Assembly: GCA_025356235.1 (NCBI GenBank)
Contig: JANXUL010000111.1
Coordinates: 1 to 38,167, forward strand
DNA from: Bacteroidota bacterium
GTDB taxonomy: Bacteria > Bacteroidota > Bacteroidia > Chitinophagales > Chitinophagaceae
Direction: 5' to 3'
Length of the DNA stretch: 38,167 bases
The notes under the pieces were generated by a model that saw only the letters and a list, made by a program, of their open reading frames with translations, ran no database searches and was not told the origin of the DNA. A program made the translations under genes and the position numbers. Shown here in pieces: positions 33,761 through 38,167 of the stretch (the stretch's first letter is position 1; each line of letters begins with the position of its first letter).

Positions 33761-35419
33761 ATGAAAAAAATAGCCATTTTATTAATTTTTAGTATCGTTA
33801 CCGGCAATGTTCAGTCGCAAGTAAAACAGGCATGGCCGGAAGACCTTATCCTTACCCCCGAAAAGTCCGGTTTTGATAAAACATCTACTTATGGTGAGGT
33901 GATGAAATTCATCAACACCATCAAAAACCTGAGCCCTTATATACAGGTAAGCACCATTGGCAAGAGCCCTATGGGCAAGGAAATACCTTTGGTTATACTT
34001 GCCAAACCTGCCATCAGTACACCTGAGCAGGCAAGGGCTTCCGGTAAACCGGTGGTGTATATACAGGGAAATATCCATGCAGGTGAAGTAGAGGGCAAAG
34101 AAGTAACAATGATGCTGATGCGTGATATTTTACTCGGTAAAAAAGGCAATCTGTTAGATAACCAGATCATCGTATTCGTTCCAATTTATAATACGGATGG
34201 AAATGATAAGATGGCCAAAGGCTTACGGCCTACCCAGGAAAACAGCCCATTGGAAACCGGCGAACGTGAGAATGGCCAGGGCCTCGACCTGAACCGCGAT
34301 GCCATTAAAATGGAAGCTCCCGAAACACAGGGGCTTATACAAAATGTTATCACGGCCTGGGACCCCCAGATGAGTGTTGACCTGCATACGACCAATGGTA
34401 CCTGGCATGCATACTCGCTTACCTGGGCACCCAGTTATTTTTATGCGGGCGAGCCTGCTACTTATCATTACACCAATGATATTATTCTTCCTTCGATTAC
34501 CCAAAAAGCAAAAGACAGTTATGGATTGTATTTTGGGCCTTATGGCGATTATAATATTAAGGAAGCATGGCCTCCAAAGAACTTTTATACCTATAACCAC
34601 CATCCACGCTATATTATTAACCAGTTTGGTTTACGCAACCGTATGGCTATTTTGAGTGAGGCTTTCGCACACGACCGTTTTTATCAACGGATCAACAGCA
34701 CCTATGTTTTTGCCTATGAGATACTGGACTACTGTAACAAACATGCCAGAGAAATTACCAAAATCAATCATGATGCAGAAACGGCTGCCATTAAAAATAT
34801 TATCGCTAATGCAGGGAAAATAAAAAAAGGGGTTCGCTTTAAAATGGTTCCAGTGGCAAAAAAAATAAATGGTTTCAGGACCTATGAGTATAACAATTTT
34901 CTGAAACCCGATGGCACGAACAGTCTTGTAAAAACAGGCAAAGTGGTTACCTATGATAATGTGACTTATTACGGAGAATTTAAAGATACGGTTCAAAGCA
35001 CCATACCGCGGGGTTACATCATACCAGCCGCCCTATCAGTGATTGCAGAGCACCTGATGAAGCAGGGAGTGAAAGTAGAAAGATTGGAAAAAGACGAAAT
35101 ATTCAACGGCGAAGTATTTACAATTGACAAATTCACCAAAGCCCCCCGCAAATTTGAAGGACATTTAATGGCATCGGCAGAAGGAAATTTTGAGCCGGCC
35201 TCGCGCAGTTTTCAAAAAGGGGATTATAAAGTAGATATGGCTCAGCCTCTAACCAACCTCATCTTTTACATGCTAGAACCTCAATCGGATGATGGGTTAC
35301 TTACCTGGAATTTCTTTGATGCCTACCTCGAACAAAAAGGGATTACCAACAAACCTGTTGAATTTCCTGTATTCAAATATTTCACTGCCAACATTACATC
35401 CAATGGCTGGAAAAAGTAA
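33761..35419 (+). CDS. Secreted M14-family zinc carboxypeptidase
   Basis: This 552-residue metallopeptidase (from the start at 33761; a 12-residue upstream extension from 33725 is less likely because the signal peptide begins MKKIAILLIFS) has the zinc motif HAGE (H106 and E109), a third ligand H209 in SVDLHTTNG, and a catalytic Glu in ILSEAF (E300). A signal peptide makes it periplasmic or secreted. M14 enzymes remove C-terminal residues or act on peptides and cell-wall substrates. It faces away from the S24 repressor gene and shares its upstream region. Confidence 0.9.
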   Translation: MKKIAILLIFSIVTGNVQSQVKQAWPEDLILTPEKSGFDKTSTYGEVMKFINTIKNLSPYIQVSTIGKSPMGKEIPLVILAKPAISTPEQARASGKPVVYIQGNIHAGEVEGKEVTMMLMRDILLGKKGNLLDNQIIVFVPIYNTDGNDKMAKGLRPTQENSPLETGERENGQGLDLNRDAIKMEAPETQGLIQNVITAWDPQMSVDLHTTNGTWHAYSLTWAPSYFYAGEPATYHYTNDIILPSITQKAKDSYGLYFGPYGDYNIKEAWPPKNFYTYNHHPRYIINQFGLRNRMAILSEAFAHDRFYQRINSTYVFAYEILDYCNKHAREITKINHDAETAAIKNIIANAGKIKKGVRFKMVPVAKKINGFRTYEYNNFLKPDGTNSLVKTGKVVTYDNVTYYGEFKDTVQSTIPRGYIIPAALSVIAEHLMKQGVKVERLEKDEIFNGEVFTIDKFTKAPRKFEGHLMASAEGNFEPASRSFQKGDYKVDMAQPLTNLIFYMLEPQSDDGLLTWNFFDAYLEQKGITNKPVEFPVFKYFTANITSNGWKK

Positions 35420-35506
35420 TGGCATTCAAATACACTCCCTTTCCTTAGAAAAATAGGGTATAGCTGAATTTTACCCGGGTTTAACATCTGCAAAAAATCT
35501 TATTTG

Positions 35507-35514
35507 TATCTTGC
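35507..35514 (+). promoter_or_regulatory. Possible -7 box for surE (TATCTTGC), close to the ATG
   Basis: Six of eight positions match TAnnTTTG. It ends 4 bases before the ATG at 35519, so transcription would begin at or beside the start codon; this is part of why the start at 35504 is rejected. Confidence 0.3.
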
Positions 35515-35518
35515 ACCC

Positions 35519-36313
35519 ATGGTAAAAACAAAGGCCAAGAAGAAAAAACAACCTGTTATTCTGATTACCAACGATGATGGCGTTTCTGCACCCGGTATCC
35601 GGGCATTGGTGGAAGCGATGAAAGGGCTGGGTAAAATAATCGTAGTTGCCCCTGATAAACCCCAAAGCGGCATGGGACATGCCATCACCATCGGGCATCC
35701 CCTGCGCATGCAAAAAGTAAATGTGTTTGACGATGTAGAAGCTTACAGCTGCAGCGGTACACCTGTAGACTGCGTGAAGCTGGCCGTAGATAAAGTAATA
35801 CACAGCAAGCCTGATATCTGTATCAGTGGCATTAATCATGGCGCCAATCATTCCATCAATGTAATTTATTCGGGTACTATGTCGGCTGCCCTCGAAGCTG
35901 CCATTGAAAGCATTCCCAGTATTGGCTTCAGTTTATTAGACCTGAGTATTGATGCCGATTTTACAGCTGCCAAAAAGTATGCAAGGATACTGGTTGAACA
36001 TGTTTTAAACAGTAAGCAAAACGACAAGCATTTATGCTTGAATGTTAATTTTCCGAAAGGAGATGACAAACTGATCAAAGGCATTAAAATATGCAGGCAG
36101 GCTTATGCAAAATATGAGGAAGAATTCGATGAGCGCAAGGACCCGCATGGCCGCCGCTACTATTGGCTTACCGGGGAGTTTATCAATTTCGATAAAGGAA
36201 GGGATACCGATGTATGGGCATTGAAAAATAATTATGTAAGCGTAGTACCCGTTCAGTTTGACCTTACCAATTACGAATTGAAAAAGAAATTAGAAAAAAA
36301 CTGGAAATTTTGA
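35519..36313 (+). CDS. surE: 5'/3'-nucleotidase SurE
   Basis: SurE is a metal-dependent nucleoside monophosphatase linked to stationary phase survival. From 35519 the protein is 264 residues, the usual size. The metal site is ITNDDGVSAPGI (N18-D19-D20), and APDKPQSGMGHAIT, YSCSGTPVDCVKLA, SGINHGANHSINVIYSGTMSAALEA follow, all family hallmarks. The frame opens at 35504, but MYLAP is not SurE-like and falls inside the predicted promoter. The next gene begins inside its stop codon. Confidence 0.95.
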   Translation: MVKTKAKKKKQPVILITNDDGVSAPGIRALVEAMKGLGKIIVVAPDKPQSGMGHAITIGHPLRMQKVNVFDDVEAYSCSGTPVDCVKLAVDKVIHSKPDICISGINHGANHSINVIYSGTMSAALEAAIESIPSIGFSLLDLSIDADFTAAKKYARILVEHVLNSKQNDKHLCLNVNFPKGDDKLIKGIKICRQAYAKYEEEFDERKDPHGRRYYWLTGEFINFDKGRDTDVWALKNNYVSVVPVQFDLTNYELKKKLEKNWKF

Positions 36314-36606
36314 TATTCGCAAAAGACAACCTGAAACTAGGATTAATTGTAGGATTCCTTGCGCCTTTTGTGGGTTTTATCGGCTATTATCTTATGCGCT
36401 TCCGGCTATTTACCCTGAAAGAGTTTTTCCAGGTATTGATGATGCAGAAATCGCTTTTATCCGGCATCATCAGTCTTGCATTGGTGGTAAATGTAATTGT
36501 GTTTACCCTTTACATCAATAAACAGAAAGACAAAACGGCAACAGGTATTTTTATTGCCACCTGTATCTATGCATTGGTGGCACTTTGTTTTAAATGGTTT
36601 GCCTGA
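36310..36606 (+). CDS. Small two- to three-helix membrane protein, TTG start overlapping surE stop
   Basis: This 98-residue protein has three hydrophobic stretches (about 10-28, 48-67 and 78-95). Its only early start in frame is TTG at 36310-36312, overlapping the TGA of surE as TTGA. This is the four-base overlap seen in translational coupling, so the gene should be read by ribosomes that finish surE. I do not recognise the family. It converges on the amidase gene three bases away, with no terminator between them that I can see. Confidence 0.65.
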   Translation: MIFAKDNLKLGLIVGFLAPFVGFIGYYLMRFRLFTLKEFFQVLMMQKSLLSGIISLALVVNVIVFTLYINKQKDKTATGIFIATCIYALVALCFKWFA

Positions 36607-36609
36607 CAT

Positions 36610-37539
36610 TTATTTAGAATCGGCAGACTTCCCATTCACCTGTGCTTCCAAAGAATAACGATAGCGTTTTAAAGCCTTTACGATTGATTCGGCAGTTCGT
36701 TGTTGGCCATCCTCACTGGTTATGAATGCTTCTTCTTCGGCATTAGATAAAAAACCCACTTCAACCAAAACGGCGGGCATGGCAACTGCCTGTAGAACCC
36801 AGATACCCTTTTCATCTCTTTGTTTGGCCCCACGGCTTACGCGGCCTGCTTTTACAAATTCCTCTTCAATGGTTTCTGCCAGCTTACGGCTTCTTTGCGC
36901 ATATTCGGATGTTCGCAATGAATTGATCATGCGCATGGCAGGATTATCGGAAGTATTAATTACCAGAAGGGCTGTATCGCTGTAACTATTCTCCATCAAT
37001 GCCTCTTCTTTGTCTTTTGTTTTGCCCACCCCCCAAATATAGGTTTCGGTGCCCAGGGCCGGATTAGGGGTAAACCAGGTGCGGTATTCGGGCACTTTTT
37101 TTTTGATTTTCTTGCCTTTACGCTTAATAGTTTTGGTGGTGTACCCCGTTATTTCGGTATGCCGTATCGCATTCACATCATTACAATGAATAGATATGAA
37201 TAAATCACCTTTCGCCTTATTGGATTTGTTCGCTTTTACGATAGGGCTGTCAAAAATATCCGTTGTGCGGGTCATCACTACTTCCACATCCGGCATTTCT
37301 TCATTGATAACTGCCGCCAGTTTTAAAGCAATGGCCAATGCCACATCTTTCTCTTCCATGTGCTTTCCGGATGCCCCGTAAAACTTACCGGCAGCCGCAG
37401 CACTACCGCCATGACCGGGATCAATCACAATCCTTTTAAGGGGTTGCTTTTGGGTTTTACCCTTATCGGTATTATCGGTTGCATGCAACGGCACCGAAAA
37501 TAATGTAATTAAAAAAACGACTCCTATTTGTCTTAACAT
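36610..37539 (-). CDS. N-acetylmuramoyl-L-alanine amidase (Amidase_3)
   Basis: This 309-residue enzyme has a signal peptide (1-20, ending LHA-T) and an Amidase_3 catalytic domain. Zinc ligands are H43 in DPGHGG, E63 in EEKDVAL and H118 in SIHCND; the catalytic Glu is E260 in VLVEVGFLSN. It cuts the amide bond between the glycan strand and the stem peptide, usually at division. An insertion of about 45 residues (134-180), rich in Lys at its start (KRKGKKIKKK), lies after the third ligand, where many AmiC-type enzymes have their regulatory helix. It is not followed by a clear terminator. Confidence 0.93.
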   Translation of the reverse strand: MLRQIGVVFLITLFSVPLHATDNTDKGKTQKQPLKRIVIDPGHGGSAAAAGKFYGASGKHMEEKDVALAIALKLAAVINEEMPDVEVVMTRTTDIFDSPIVKANKSNKAKGDLFISIHCNDVNAIRHTEITGYTTKTIKRKGKKIKKKVPEYRTWFTPNPALGTETYIWGVGKTKDKEEALMENSYSDTALLVINTSDNPAMRMINSLRTSEYAQRSRKLAETIEEEFVKAGRVSRGAKQRDEKGIWVLQAVAMPAVLVEVGFLSNAEEEAFITSEDGQQRTAESIVKALKRYRYSLEAQVNGKSADSK

Positions 37540-37721
37540 GTTACAGGCTTATTGGGAGAAACAGTAATATACCTATGTAAAACGAAAAGAGCGGGTGTTT
37601 TATTATCAGTTAGAATAGTAAGCAGGTTGAAAAGAGGGGTTATCCTGGTTAGATTGTATCATTATTTTATGTTGGCAGCTTTAATTACGTTGCGGTTGGG
37701 GGTATTCAGATGCCCTTAAAA

Positions 37722-37763
37722 AATTTCCCAGCTTTTGGAAAGTTTGAAACTTTCCAAAAGCTG
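37722..37763 (-). terminator. Long palindromic terminator after the TonB-family gene
   Basis: Bases 37729-37763 form a near-perfect 35-base palindrome: CAGCTTTTGGAAAGTTT pairs with its reverse complement around one G. On the minus strand it is followed by GGAAATTTTTTAAG, which ends as a terminator tail. It lies 28 bases after the stop codon of the TonB-family gene. Confidence 0.75.
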
Positions 37764-37791
37764 AGATGCAAGAATTATTGTGGTTCATATT

Positions 37792-38167
37792 TTACCGGGG
37801 CAAATGGGAACTTTCAGGAACAACCCATGTAACAGGCTGCTTACGAACTGAATTCACAGCTTTCCCATTCTGAATCGCAGGTTTCCATCTTGGGCCTTTT
37901 ACAATCAATCTAACCGCTTCCTCTTTTGTACCATATCCAGGGTCATTCTCTGCCTTAACATCACTAACAGAACCTGTTTTATCTACTGTAAACGAAACGA
38001 CTACTGTGTATTTGCCAGGAGGACCACCTTTTTCAACAATAATGTTTCTGTTTAAATTGCGTTCGCGATATTTCTGCCATGACGGTTGGCCACCGGGGAA
38101 TTCTGCGGAGATCTGAACATTTGTAACCAGCTGATCGCTGGAGTTTTTTTGCGACTGAACGTTTTCA
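37792..38167 (-). CDS. TonB-family protein, C-terminal domain (5' end beyond the window)
   Basis: The open frame enters from the right edge and ends with TAA at 37792-37794; 124 codons are visible. It has the TonB C-terminal pattern: AEFPGGQPSWQKYRERNL, then TVVVSFTVDKTGSVSDVKAE and GYGTKEEAVRLIVKGPRWKPAIQNGKAV. The PRWKPA and GxVxDV segments are characteristic of energy-transducer TonB proteins in Bacteroidota. Full TonB would also have a membrane anchor and linker, which lie outside. It could be a transducer for a receptor or a BlaR1-like fusion; the window cannot decide. Confidence 0.85.
   Translation of the reverse strand, partial: ENVQSQKNSSDQLVTNVQISAEFPGGQPSWQKYRERNLNRNIIVEKGGPPGKYTVVVSFTVDKTGSVSDVKAENDPGYGTKEEAVRLIVKGPRWKPAIQNGKAVNSVRKQPVTWVVPESSHLPR

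Overview
The window reads as a chromosomal segment of a Bacteroidota bacterium, most like the Chitinophagaceae. The grounds are the moderate-to-low GC, promoter boxes of the TAnnTTTG type in front of several genes, a CarboxypepD_reg-like surface protein, a DUF2807 protein and a TonB-family protein, and protein sequences that resemble that family. This placement is from memory of families, not from a search. Most genes are housekeeping genes in short operons on both strands. I see no CRISPR array, rRNA, tRNA, phage or large island. No stretch above 300 bases lacks a gene or a described element. The longest quiet gaps are about 200-250 bases, at 1417-1619, 21949-22174 and 37540-37791.

Layout. 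1-1416 (minus): the start of pth (edge), a small IVS-like element holding a frameshifted four-helix-bundle gene between heptad-repeat inverted arms, then ccmD and ccmC (heme handling). 1620-4564 (plus): a fused oligopeptide ABC ATPase and queA. 4583-7724 (minus): a CarboxypepD_reg-like secreted protein, a small membrane protein and lysC. 7867-11819: an alpha/beta hydrolase, an Ldh-family dehydrogenase, a broken REP-associated transposase (RAYT) with its own imperfect terminal inverted repeats, and a divergent secreted L,D-transpeptidase-like protein. 11853-15244 (minus): a secreted FAD oxidoreductase with an SLH-like tail, ssb and a TlpA-like thioredoxin. 15390-17689: mnmA and a NOL1/NOP2/Sun-type rRNA methyltransferase, converging with a 4-base overlap. 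17809-21909 (minus): sucB and sucA. 22175-22435: rpsT. 22486-25421 (minus): an OmpR-type two-component pair and a DUF2807 lipoprotein.

25538-32710 (plus): guaA, a periplasmic-binding-fold protein, an unlisted 59-residue DUF2256 zinc-ribbon gene, the Lhr-type ligase-associated helicase, PdeM, and an acetoin-utilisation/HDAC-like deacetylase coupled to PdeM by ATGA. 32801-33553 (minus): an XRE/S24 LexA-like repressor with two matching operators directly upstream. 33761-36606 (plus): an M14 carboxypeptidase, surE, and a small membrane protein that starts at TTG inside the surE stop. 36610-38167 (minus): an N-acetylmuramoyl-L-alanine amidase and the C-terminal part of a TonB-family protein cut by the window edge.

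The items most worth a second look are: the heptad-armed four-helix-bundle element, which fills the whole gap between the ccmD stop and the pth start; the RAYT unit with REP-like ends and an in-frame stop; the paired TAAC-N7-GTTA operators of the S24 repressor; the divergent L,D-transpeptidase-like protein; and the helicase-PdeM-deacetylase cluster without its usual ligase and exonuclease.
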